Positions 1-5,603 of a stretch of 5,608 bases of DNA are shown piece after piece. Below the pieces are notes generated by a model that saw only the letters and a program-made list of their open reading frames with translations, did no database searches and was not told the DNA's origin. The position numbers and the translations under genes were made by a program. Origin of the DNA: Deltaproteobacteria bacterium (GTDB lineage: Bacteria > Desulfobacterota > GWC2-55-46); NCBI GenBank assembly GCA_030646655.1, contig JAUSLB010000201.1, positions 1-5,608 of the forward strand, in the 5' to 3' direction. The first letter of the stretch is position 1. Each line of letters opens with the position of its first letter.

Positions 1-945
1 TTCTACGCCGAGTGCGACGAGATAGATACCGTCTCCGCCGTAAGGGACTCTCTCGCCGAGCGCCACGACGTAGAGATGATCGAGGCGGACGAGGACGCCT
101 TTGAGAAGCTAAGGAGATCCCGGCCCCAGATAGTCTTTAACATGGCGGAGGGGCTCTGGGGGGAATCGAGGGAATCCCAGATGCCGGCCATAATGGAGAT
201 GCTCCGGATCCCTTACACCGGCTCCGCCCCGTTAACCCTTGCGCTCTGCTTAAACAAGGCGCGCGCAAAAGAGATATTAGCCCACTATAATATCCCCACC
301 CCGAGGTTCCTCGTCTCTGAAAACCCCTCCATTGACGCAGACAGATTTATGGCCTTCCCCATGATAGTCAAGCCCTTATTCGAGGGCTCGAGCAAGGGGA
401 TAAGGAACGATTCCATCGTATCGAACGCCGGGGAGCTTAAAAACAAGATCGGCTCCGTTGTAAAAGAGTACAGCCAGCCCGCGCTCATAGAAGAATACCT
501 TGACGGGCGGGAATTCACTGTCGCGATCATCGGCAACAATAAAAATTTAAGGATACTCCCGATAGTCGAGATAAATTATTCCGCGCTGCCCGAAGGGGTC
601 AACCACATATACTCGTATGAGGCTAAATGGGTGCTCGACACGCCTGAGAACCCGTTGAATATATTTAGCTGCCCGGCTTCTCTGACGGACAGGCTTAAAA
701 AGGCCATAGAGGACGCGGCCTCTGACGCCTTCAGGGCCCTTGACGTGAGGGACTGGTGCAGGATAGACATAAGGCTCGACAGGTCCGGCGTCCCGCACAT
801 AATCGAATTAAACCCTTTGCCGGGGATACTTATGGACCCGAAGTGCAACTCCTGCTTCCCGAAGGCCGCGAGGGCCGCCGGCATGAGCTTTACCGAGCTC
901 GTGAACTCCGTCCTCGACACCGCTCGCGCGAGGCACGGGATATGA
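1..945 (+). CDS. ATP-grasp ligase, D-Ala-D-Ala ligase-like (5' partial)
   Basis: The reading frame is open from base 1 to the TGA at 943-945, so the gene begins left of the window and 314 codons are visible. The ATG at base 76 is internal: the residues before it already fit the N-terminal ATP-grasp subdomain. Counting from base 1, the ATP-grasp landmarks are the lysine of IVKP (about 124), the phosphate-loop-like GSSKGI (129-134), EEYLDGRE (164-171), RIDIR (254-258) and the metal-binding ELNPLPG (269-275), which matches the E-x-N-x-x-PG motif of Ddl enzymes. An AEGLWGES motif near residue 50 is also typical. The family joins a carboxylate to an amine through an acyl phosphate, using ATP and Mg2+ in the cytosol. 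A tandem paralogue and a GNAT gene follow, which suggests a dedicated small-molecule or peptide pathway. A true cell-wall Ddl is possible but less likely. The superfamily is certain; the substrate is not known. Confidence 0.88.
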   Translation, partial: FYAECDEIDTVSAVRDSLAERHDVEMIEADEDAFEKLRRSRPQIVFNMAEGLWGESRESQMPAIMEMLRIPYTGSAPLTLALCLNKARAKEILAHYNIPTPRFLVSENPSIDADRFMAFPMIVKPLFEGSSKGIRNDSIVSNAGELKNKIGSVVKEYSQPALIEEYLDGREFTVAIIGNNKNLRILPIVEINYSALPEGVNHIYSYEAKWVLDTPENPLNIFSCPASLTDRLKKAIEDAASDAFRALDVRDWCRIDIRLDRSGVPHIIELNPLPGILMDPKCNSCFPKAARAAGMSFTELVNSVLDTARARHGI

Positions 946-2000
946 GGGAGAGAAAGGTAAAGATAATCTATAACGACGACGGCCATGACAAATACGTGCT
1001 TAACGGCCGCGAGATCAAGCTCGATACCACAAGCGCTACGGTTAAACAGGTCAACTCCGCGCTTAAGTCCCTGGGCCTCGCCACAACCGTTATCCCCTTA
1101 AGGGCCGCTGATAAAGATAAGCTCGACGATTTCATTAAAGAGATAGAGGGCTCGGAGGTCTCTATCATATTCAACCTCTGCGAGGGCGCTTTCGGCAAAA
1201 GCTCGTTCGAGATGCACATAGCCGCCCTCCTTGAGCTGTACGGAGCGCGCTTTACCGGCAGCGGCCCGCTTACATTGGGCCTTGCCTTGAACAAGGGGCT
1301 TACCAAAGACATCCTTTACAGCCGCGACATAATGACCCCTGAGTACTGCGTCATGAAGGAGCCTCCCGCAAAATTAAAGAGGACGCTTAAATTCCCCCTC
1401 ATCGTAAAGCCCCTCAGGGAGGACGCCTCCCTCGGCATAGATTCCGGGGCCGTGGTCAAGACCATGAAGGAGCTGAAGAAGAGGGTCGAGTTCGTAATAA
1501 ACACCTTCAACCAGCCCGCCATTGTCGAGGAGTACATAGACGGCAGGGAGTTCAATATCGCGGTGCTCGGGAACGGAAAGGACGTGAAGGCGCTCCCGCC
1601 CTCTGAGATAGACTTTCAGGACTTCCCTGAGGGCATCCCGAAGATCTGCTGCTATGAGGCTAAGTGGGTAACGGCGAGCCCGCTTTATAAAAAGACGGTC
1701 CCGATATGCCCGGCAAATGTGCCGGACTCATTGAGGGACGAGCTGCAGGCGATAGCCTTACGGGCCTACGAGACGATGGGGTGCAGGGACTACGCGAGGG
1801 TCGATGTGAGGGTCGGCGAGGAGGGTAACATCAAGGTTCTGGAGGTCAACCCGAACCCGGACATTTCCCTTGACGCCGGGCTTGCCCGCGCCGCTAAAGC
1901 GGCTGGCCTTGATTACCCGGCGCTCATCGCGGAGATCGTGGAGACAGCCTCGCAGAGGTATTCGCCCGCCGACCCCGGGATGGAGGCCGTGCTCATCTGA
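942..2000 (+). CDS. ATP-grasp ligase, second D-Ala-D-Ala ligase-like paralogue
   Basis: This encodes a 352-residue cytosolic ATP-grasp enzyme. I chose the ATG at 942 because it overlaps the stop of the preceding gene as ATGA, a standard translational-coupling junction. The frame is open further upstream to base 756, but there it only shadows the first ligase. Landmarks are FNLCEG (77-82), FTGSGPLTL (104-112), IVKP with its ATP-binding lysine (K156), VEEYIDGREF (195-204), RVDVR (286-290) and the metal-binding EVNPNPD (301-307). The protein aligns along its length with the first ligase (for example YEAKW and the C-terminal ARAAKAAGL), so the two are tandem duplicates that have diverged. The GSS of the first copy's loop is DAS here (161-163), and the Ddl-type NPLPG is NPNPD. 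These differences argue against ordinary D-Ala-D-Ala synthesis and for a distinct acceptor. The ATP-grasp fold is secure; the reaction is unassigned. Confidence 0.87.
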   Translation: MRERKVKIIYNDDGHDKYVLNGREIKLDTTSATVKQVNSALKSLGLATTVIPLRAADKDKLDDFIKEIEGSEVSIIFNLCEGAFGKSSFEMHIAALLELYGARFTGSGPLTLGLALNKGLTKDILYSRDIMTPEYCVMKEPPAKLKRTLKFPLIVKPLREDASLGIDSGAVVKTMKELKKRVEFVINTFNQPAIVEEYIDGREFNIAVLGNGKDVKALPPSEIDFQDFPEGIPKICCYEAKWVTASPLYKKTVPICPANVPDSLRDELQAIALRAYETMGCRDYARVDVRVGEEGNIKVLEVNPNPDISLDAGLARAAKAAGLDYPALIAEIVETASQRYSPADPGMEAVLI

Positions 2001-2037
2001 CGGTTATAAAAGTTCCAGAATTAAAGCCTAAGGGACT

Positions 2038-2511
2038 GTGCGCGTAAGAAAATTACTAAAATCCGACAGGGAAGCTATAATCAATATCATAAACGCGACC
2101 GAGAACCTGACCGCGGCTGAAAGGGATTGCGCCGTCGAGCTTCTTGATATATACTTAACTAACCCCCTTCAAAATGATTACTTTTTCATAGTCGCGACCG
2201 ATAGCTCAGATTCTCCTTCCGGCTATGTATGCTATGGAAAAACACCGCTCACAGACGCTGTCTATGACCTCTACTGGATACTCGTGGACCGGAGGCTGCG
2301 CCATAAGGGTATCGGGAGGGCTCTGCTTGAGCACACTGAGGAGGTATTAAAGAGGCAGGGCGCGAGGATGCTCGTTGCCGAGACTTCGGGCCTGCCGGCT
2401 TATGAGACAGCGCGGAGCTTCTACAGGCGGAGCGGATTTGCCGAGGAGTCCCGCATAAAAGACTTCTATAAGCCGTGCGACGACCTTATCACCTTTGTAA
2501 AGCGATTCTAA
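2038..2511 (+). CDS. GNAT-family N-acetyltransferase linked to the ATP-grasp pair
   Basis: This encodes 157 residues forming one GNAT domain. The GTG at 2038 is the first usable start, since an in-frame TAA lies at 2029-2031. It places the family's usual first strand (VRKLLKSD) at the N terminus. An AGGG lies only a few bases upstream, so the ribosome site is cramped. The acetyl-CoA pyrophosphate-binding signature R-x-x-G-x-G/A is RHKGIG (88-93), followed by helix residues RALLEH. The C-terminal half carries AYETARSFYRRSGF (121-134), with Y129 at the usual general-acid position. The segment CYGKTPLTDAVYDLYW (65-80) resembles the GNAT subgroup I associate with Ddl-like ligases. It starts 37 bases after the second ligase, probably in the same transcript. 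It may acetylate the ligase product or a precursor amine, for synthesis or self-protection. The acceptor is unknown; RimI, encoded nearby, is clearly different in sequence. Confidence 0.85.
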   Translation: MRVRKLLKSDREAIINIINATENLTAAERDCAVELLDIYLTNPLQNDYFFIVATDSSDSPSGYVCYGKTPLTDAVYDLYWILVDRRLRHKGIGRALLEHTEEVLKRQGARMLVAETSGLPAYETARSFYRRSGFAEESRIKDFYKPCDDLITFVKRF

Positions 2512-2529
2512 AGAAAAGCGGGGGCATAG

Positions 2530-3147
2530 TTGGAACTGGAGAGCATAAAAAGGATCTACGCAGGGTATTCGGGCGTCTATGACGCGCTCTTTAAAAGGTT
2601 CTTCTATCCCCGGATCAAGCACGCCATAAACTATATGGACATAAAGCCCGGGGACAGGATACTCGATGTGGGGGTGGGCACAGGGCTGTCGCTGCCGGAG
2701 TTCCCGAAGTACTGCAAGGTGGTGGGCATAGACCTTTCTACAGAGATGCTCACGAAGGCTCGGGAGAAGATAATAGAGAACCGCCTCGATAACATCAAGG
2801 TCATCAGCATGGACGCCATGAGCGTGGGTTTCAAGGACGACAGCTTCGATAAGGTCTTCATCTCCCATGTGGTAAGCGTCGTTCCCGACCCGTATAAGGT
2901 CATGAGCGAGGTAAAGAGGGTCTGCAGGAAGGGCGGGCAGGTCGTGATCGTCAACCACTTCAAGAGCAAGAACAAGGTGATCGAGACCGTCGAGAAGATA
3001 ATAAACCCCGTATGCAAGAAGATAGGCTGGCGCTCTGACCTGTGCCTCACTGAGTTCATAAACAAATCAGGCCTTAACGTAAACGAGAAGTACATGCTTA
3101 AGAAGCTGGATTTCTGGCACATAGTATTCGCGACGAACGAAAAATAA
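2530..3147 (+). CDS. pmtA: SAM-dependent methyltransferase, PmtA-type phosphatidylethanolamine N-methyltransferase
   Basis: This encodes 205 residues, the usual size for the Rhodobacter/Sinorhizobium-type bacterial PmtA. That enzyme transfers methyl groups from S-adenosylmethionine to phosphatidylethanolamine, giving mono- and dimethyl forms and phosphatidylcholine at the inner face of the cytoplasmic membrane. The SAM-binding class I Rossmann fold shows motif I as LDVGVGTG (45-52), the ribose-binding acidic residue in GIDLS (D68) and the adenine-side acidic residue in MDAMS (D95). HVVSVVPDP (113-121), VNHF (141-144) and GWRSD (166-170) are marks I recognise from PmtA rather than from UbiE/MenG, whose motifs differ. 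No transmembrane helix is evident; a basic, aromatic N-terminal stretch (FKRFFYPRIK, 21-30) could touch the membrane. The start is a TTG preceded by GGGGG at 2520-2524 with 5-base spacing. The gene lies 18 bases after the GNAT gene. How many methylations it performs cannot be read from sequence. Confidence 0.8.
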   Translation: MELESIKRIYAGYSGVYDALFKRFFYPRIKHAINYMDIKPGDRILDVGVGTGLSLPEFPKYCKVVGIDLSTEMLTKAREKIIENRLDNIKVISMDAMSVGFKDDSFDKVFISHVVSVVPDPYKVMSEVKRVCRKGGQVVIVNHFKSKNKVIETVEKIINPVCKKIGWRSDLCLTEFINKSGLNVNEKYMLKKLDFWHIVFATNEK

Positions 3148-3155
3148 ATAACCCC

Positions 3156-3626
3156 TTGCACGCGGAAAAAGACATCCTGTCTGGCCATTCAATCCGGCCG
3201 ATGACCGCGGAAGACCTTGATGACATCCTTGATATCGAGACGGTATCCTTCCCGAACCCGTGGAACCGGGGCATGTTCGAAAGCGAGCTCAGGAACCCGG
3301 TCTCGTTCGCATACACCCTTAAAGTAAGCCTCGGCGGGGGTATGGCGCTCGCCGGTTATATCGTTTTCTGGGTGGCGCACGGCGAGGCGCATATACTTAA
3401 TATCGCGGTCAAGCCTGAGTTCAGGAAGCAGGGCATCGGCAAGACCTTGCTTGCCGCGGCGCTCGATATGATGCAGAGGAACCTGGTCTATGAGGTCTTC
3501 CTCGAGGTGAGAAGGTCTAACATGGCGGCGAGGGATCTCTACGGGAAGTTCGGCTTCAAGGAGGTATTCGAGCGCAAGGGCTACTACGGCGGCGAGGACG
3601 CGATAGTGATGGAGCTTACGTTTTAA
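3156..3626 (+). CDS. rimI: Ribosomal protein S18-alanine N-acetyltransferase RimI
   Basis: This encodes about 156 residues. RimI acetylates the N-terminal alanine of ribosomal protein S18 using acetyl-CoA. The single GNAT domain begins with IRPMTAEDLDDILDIE (13-28), then SFPNPW (31-36), an early Pro/Trp segment typical of RimI. The acetyl-CoA loop is R-K-Q-G-I-G (90-95). LEVRRSN holds E117 and DLYGKFGF holds Y129. These have the same 12-residue spacing as the catalytic Glu103/Tyr115 pair of E. coli RimI. The ending KGYYGGEDAIVMEL matches the family's YY...EDA.VM signature. The start is uncertain: TTG 3156 lies 8 bases after pmtA with no clear ribosome site; an in-frame CTG at 3177 is another option; ATG 3201 would cut into the first strand and is unlikely. 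The N-terminal dozen residues are therefore doubtful, the family is not. In many genomes rimI sits with tsaB/tsaE, but not here. Confidence 0.88.
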   Translation: MHAEKDILSGHSIRPMTAEDLDDILDIETVSFPNPWNRGMFESELRNPVSFAYTLKVSLGGGMALAGYIVFWVAHGEAHILNIAVKPEFRKQGIGKTLLAAALDMMQRNLVYEVFLEVRRSNMAARDLYGKFGFKEVFERKGYYGGEDAIVMELTF

Positions 3627-3667
3627 GGACGCGGATTGCTTGACTCCCATAGGCGGTTTTGAAATAG

Positions 3668-4468
3668 ATGCAGTCTGTCTCATCAAAAATCCTCTATAAC
3701 GAAGAGGTCTTGCCGAGGTACTTTAGGCTGGGATTACAGTGGAAGACCCCTGCCATTGTGCCGGGCCATTTCCTTATGGTAAGAGTCTCCGGCTCGCTCG
3801 ACCCGCTGCTTCGCCGGCCCTTCGGCGTCTATAAGGTGCTCGGCTCAAAGTGGAAAAGCGTCTTCAGGGGCACTGGCGTGGAGCTCCTCTATCAGGTGGT
3901 CGGCAGGGGGACGAAGATACTCTCGGAAAAAAGGGCGGGCGAGAGCGTCGATATACTCGGGCCTCTGGGCAACGGCTTTCCTGACCCTGAAAGAAAACAG
4001 AACCCTATTATGATAGCGGGCGGCATGGGCATCGTGCCGCTGCGCCTTTTGGCAGAGAAATTAAAGAGGGGCGTGGTCCTCTTCGGAGCAAGGGGCTCGT
4101 CCGAGGCAGGGATAGTGAAGGGCTTCAGGGGCTTGGGGTGCAGGGTAAAGGTTGCCACAGAGGACGGGAGTATCGGGCGAAGAGGGCTCGTGACAGGGCT
4201 GTTGAAAGAGGAGATAACGCCGGATTCGCCGGATTCAGTCGTCTACGCCTGCGGCCCCGTCGGTATGCTCAAAGAGGCGGCGCGTATCGCGCAGGCAGAA
4301 GGCGTAAAATGCCATGTCTCTCTTGAGCGCTCGATGGCGTGCGGCATAGGCGTATGCCTCGGGTGCGCTGTAAAGACAAGGGCGCGCGAGGAGTTTAAGC
4401 GATATAAGATGGTCTGCTCTGACGGGCCTGTATTCGACAGCAAGGAGATAGATTGGGAAGCGCTGTAA
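3668..4468 (+). CDS. pyrK: Dihydroorotate dehydrogenase B, electron-transfer subunit PyrK
   Basis: This encodes 266 residues, the usual PyrK length. The protein carries FAD and a [2Fe-2S] cluster and passes electrons from the FMN of PyrD to NAD+ in the cytosolic PyrD2-PyrK2 complex of de novo pyrimidine synthesis. The N-terminal ferredoxin-reductase-like barrel contains the FAD-binding LLRRPFGVY (47-55). The nucleotide-binding domain shows AGGMGIVPL (117-125) and YACGPVGML (193-201). The cluster ligands are C225, C230, C233 and C250, in C-x4-C-x2-C-x16-C spacing, as expected for PyrK. No ligand or motif is missing. The ATG at 3668 has only a poor ribosome site (an AGG about 14 bases upstream), and no better in-frame start is near. 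It lies 41 bases after rimI, the largest gap between genes here, and it is followed directly by pyrD, its obligate partner. Confidence 0.95.
   Translation: MQSVSSKILYNEEVLPRYFRLGLQWKTPAIVPGHFLMVRVSGSLDPLLRRPFGVYKVLGSKWKSVFRGTGVELLYQVVGRGTKILSEKRAGESVDILGPLGNGFPDPERKQNPIMIAGGMGIVPLRLLAEKLKRGVVLFGARGSSEAGIVKGFRGLGCRVKVATEDGSIGRRGLVTGLLKEEITPDSPDSVVYACGPVGMLKEAARIAQAEGVKCHVSLERSMACGIGVCLGCAVKTRAREEFKRYKMVCSDGPVFDSKEIDWEAL
4442..4447 (+). promoter_or_regulatory. Ribosome binding site for pyrD inside the end of pyrK
   Basis: AAGGAG lies inside the pyrK coding end, 5 bases before TTG 4453. It is among the best Shine-Dalgarno matches in the window and is the main support for the TTG start. The layout would couple PyrD translation to PyrK, which suits two subunits made in equal amounts. 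If the true start is ATG 4489, the weaker AAAGG at 4479-4483, also spaced 5 bases, would be used and this match would be chance within codons. Confidence 0.55.
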
Positions 4469-5385
4469 AAAAAGAAGTAAAGGCAGATATGGTCTCCGTC
4501 GAGCTTGCGGGGCTGAAATTAAAGAACCCCGTAATGACCGCATCAGGCACGTTCGGCTACGGCTCTGAGTTCCTCCCCTATACCGACCTTGAAAAGCTCG
4601 GAGCGATAGTCGTAAAGGGCCTATCGCTAAATCCGAGGCAGGGAAACCCCGGCCCCCGGATAGTAGAGACCCCCTGCGGCATGCTCAACGCCATAGGCCT
4701 CCAGAACGTCGGCGTTGACGCTTTCGTAAAAGAAAAGCTCCCGAAGCTGAAAGGAATTAAGACGCAGATCATCGCTAATATCTTCGGGGAGACTGTTGAG
4801 GATTACATGGAGGTCGCAAAGAGGCTCGGGGATTCCGTGTCAGCCATCGAGATAAACATCTCCTGCCCGAATGTTAAGAAGGGCGGGATAGTTTTCGGCA
4901 CAGACCCGAATGAGGCGTTTAAGGTAGTATCAGCCGTAAAGTCATCTACGACCCTTCCGGTCATAACAAAATTATCCCCGAATGTTACCGATATAAAGGT
5001 GATGGTAAAGGCCGTTGAGGAGGCTGGCACGGACGCTATCTCTCTTATAAATACGATAACCGGGATGGCTATAGATGTCGATAAGAGAAGGCCCGTGCTC
5101 GCTACTATCACAGGAGGTCTTTCAGGCCCGGCCATAAAGCCCATAGCAGTAAGGATGGTCTGGCAGGCGGCTCAAGTGGCAAAAGTCCCCCTCATCGGCA
5201 TAGGCGGGATAGTGACCGCAAAAGACGCGCTGGAGTTCATCATAGCGGGCGCAAAGGCCGTTCAGGTCGGGACAGCGAACTTCATGGACCCCGATTCAGC
5301 GGTGAAGGTCGCTGAAGGGATTGAGGAGTATGTGAGGAAGAATAAGACGAGCGTTAAGGAGCTTACGGGGTCGTTGAGGGTGTGA
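4453..5385 (+). CDS. pyrD: Dihydroorotate dehydrogenase B (NAD+), catalytic subunit PyrD
   Basis: This FMN-dependent TIM-barrel enzyme oxidises dihydroorotate to orotate, the fourth step of UMP synthesis, and is partnered by PyrK. It has 310 residues from TTG 4453. Class 1B is shown by the cysteine catalytic base in NISCPN (C138) and the absence of a membrane-anchoring N-terminal helix; quinone-linked class 2 enzymes use serine. FMN and substrate positions include VVKGLS (K55), GMLNAIGLQN (77-86), TKLSPN (K173), SLINT (N200 region), GGLSG (221-225), GIGGI (249-253) and VGTANF (272-277). The start is ambiguous. TTG 4453 overlaps pyrK by 16 bases and has a good AAGGAG at 4442-4447. ATG 4489, preceded by AAAGG, gives 298 residues and begins MVSVELAGLKLKNP, as most homologues do. 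The extra 12 residues are lysine-rich and look non-structural. The function is certain in either case. Confidence 0.95.
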   Translation: MGSAVKKEVKADMVSVELAGLKLKNPVMTASGTFGYGSEFLPYTDLEKLGAIVVKGLSLNPRQGNPGPRIVETPCGMLNAIGLQNVGVDAFVKEKLPKLKGIKTQIIANIFGETVEDYMEVAKRLGDSVSAIEINISCPNVKKGGIVFGTDPNEAFKVVSAVKSSTTLPVITKLSPNVTDIKVMVKAVEEAGTDAISLINTITGMAIDVDKRRPVLATITGGLSGPAIKPIAVRMVWQAAQVAKVPLIGIGGIVTAKDALEFIIAGAKAVQVGTANFMDPDSAVKVAEGIEEYVRKNKTSVKELTGSLRV

Positions 5386-5437
5386 AGTTATACCGGATGA
5401 TTAATGGGCAAGAACTGACGTAAAAAGGTCATTTGAA

Positions 5438-5472
5438 TTTATGGGTTCAGGTTTCAAACCTGAACCCATAAA
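5438..5472. repeat. Perfect 17-bp-arm palindrome, possible REP-like element
   Basis: Arms at 5438-5454 and 5456-5472 are exact reverse complements around a single central C at 5455; the core is GGGTTCAGGTTT / AAACCTGAACCC. It starts 52 bases after the pyrD stop. No T-run follows on either strand, so it does not look like an intrinsic terminator, although in RNA it would fold into a strong hairpin that could protect the 3' end. Its form recalls dispersed intergenic palindromes (REP-type, some moved by RAYT transposases), but copy number cannot be seen here. A dimeric-protein operator is less likely at this position. Confidence 0.6.
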
Positions 5473-5509
5473 GGTCTTCCAGAAAAAAATAATTAGAAGA
5501 GGCCTTTAT
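5468..5509 (+). other. Imperfect hairpin overlapping the palindrome
   Basis: ATAAAGGTCTTC (5468-5479) can pair with GAAGAGGCCTTTAT (5496-5509), leaving a two-base GG bulge on the right arm and an A-rich loop. Its left arm shares five bases with the right arm of the preceding palindrome, so the two full structures exclude each other in RNA. No T-run follows. It could be a chance pairing in AT-rich sequence. Confidence 0.3.
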
Positions 5510-5513
5510 AAAT

Positions 5514-5562
5514 AAAAAAACCCGGTCTGGTGAAAGCCAGACCGGGTTTTGATTTTTTATTT
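5514..5562 (+). terminator. Intrinsic terminator closing the gene cluster, probably bidirectional
   Basis: A perfect 14-bp stem pairs 5517-5530 with 5537-5550 (GC-rich core CCCGGTCTGG / CCAGACCGGG plus four A-T pairs). It is closed by TGAAAG, which can form a T-G pair capping a GAAA tetraloop of the very stable GNRA class. Downstream comes TTTTGATTTTTTATTT, a good U-tract. The A-run at 5514-5520 on the other side provides a U-tract for transcription from the right on the - strand, so it may also end a convergent gene outside the window. It lies about 130 bases after pyrD with no gene between and is the obvious end of this operon. Confidence 0.93.
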
Positions 5563-5583
5563 CAATCGGGTGCCCGGCGCAGT

Positions 5584-5603
5584 CCCGCCCTTTTAAGGGC
5601 GGG
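5584..5603. repeat. Short GC-rich palindrome at the right edge
   Basis: CCCGCCCTT (5584-5592) and AAGGGCGGG (5595-5603) are exact reverse complements around TT. In RNA this would be a 7-bp all-GC stem with a TTTTAA loop. It lies 22 bases after the terminator U-tract, and only five bases follow before the window ends, so context is missing. No T-run is visible on either side. It may be the end of a larger dispersed repeat or part of the 3' end of a convergent gene. Confidence 0.45.

Noticed and set aside
76..78. ATG at 76 as the true start of the first ligase
   Set aside because: The frame is open to base 1, and the residues before the ATG fit the N-terminal domain, so the gene is cut by the window edge.
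756..941. N-terminal extension of the second ligase to an upstream start at 756
   Set aside because: This stretch is the conserved C-terminal region of the first ligase read in another frame; the translation is Arg-rich and unlike any ATP-grasp N terminus. The ATGA junction at 942 gives a normal-length protein.
2001..2037. TATAAA at 2005-2010 as a -10 box for the GNAT gene
   Set aside because: No -35-like sequence lies at the right distance upstream, and the gap is short for an internal promoter.
2347..2958. Long minus-strand open frame across the GNAT gene and pmtA
   Set aside because: It spans two clear genes and their junction, its translation shows no recognisable motif, and it is rich in His, Leu and Arg as expected for an antisense shadow.
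3640..3667. Possible promoter in the 41-base gap before pyrK (TTGACT at 3640-3645)
   Set aside because: The -35-like hexamer is good, but the sequence 16-17 bases on is a poor -10 match, and transcription would start inside pyrK, past its ATG.
3189..3686. Minus-strand open frame opposite rimI
   Set aside because: It is antisense to a gene with complete family motifs, and its own product has no domain I recognise.
5424..5476. AAAGGTC direct repeats (5424-5430 and 5470-5476) as target-site duplications around the palindrome
   Set aside because: The right copy overlaps the palindrome arm by three bases and the left copy is set off by seven, so the geometry does not fit a clean insertion; seven bases in AT-rich sequence can be chance.
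5567..5576. CGGG-TG-CCCG mini-hairpin after the terminator
   Set aside because: Four pairs with a two-base loop cannot form a stable hairpin and is expected by chance in GC-rich sequence.
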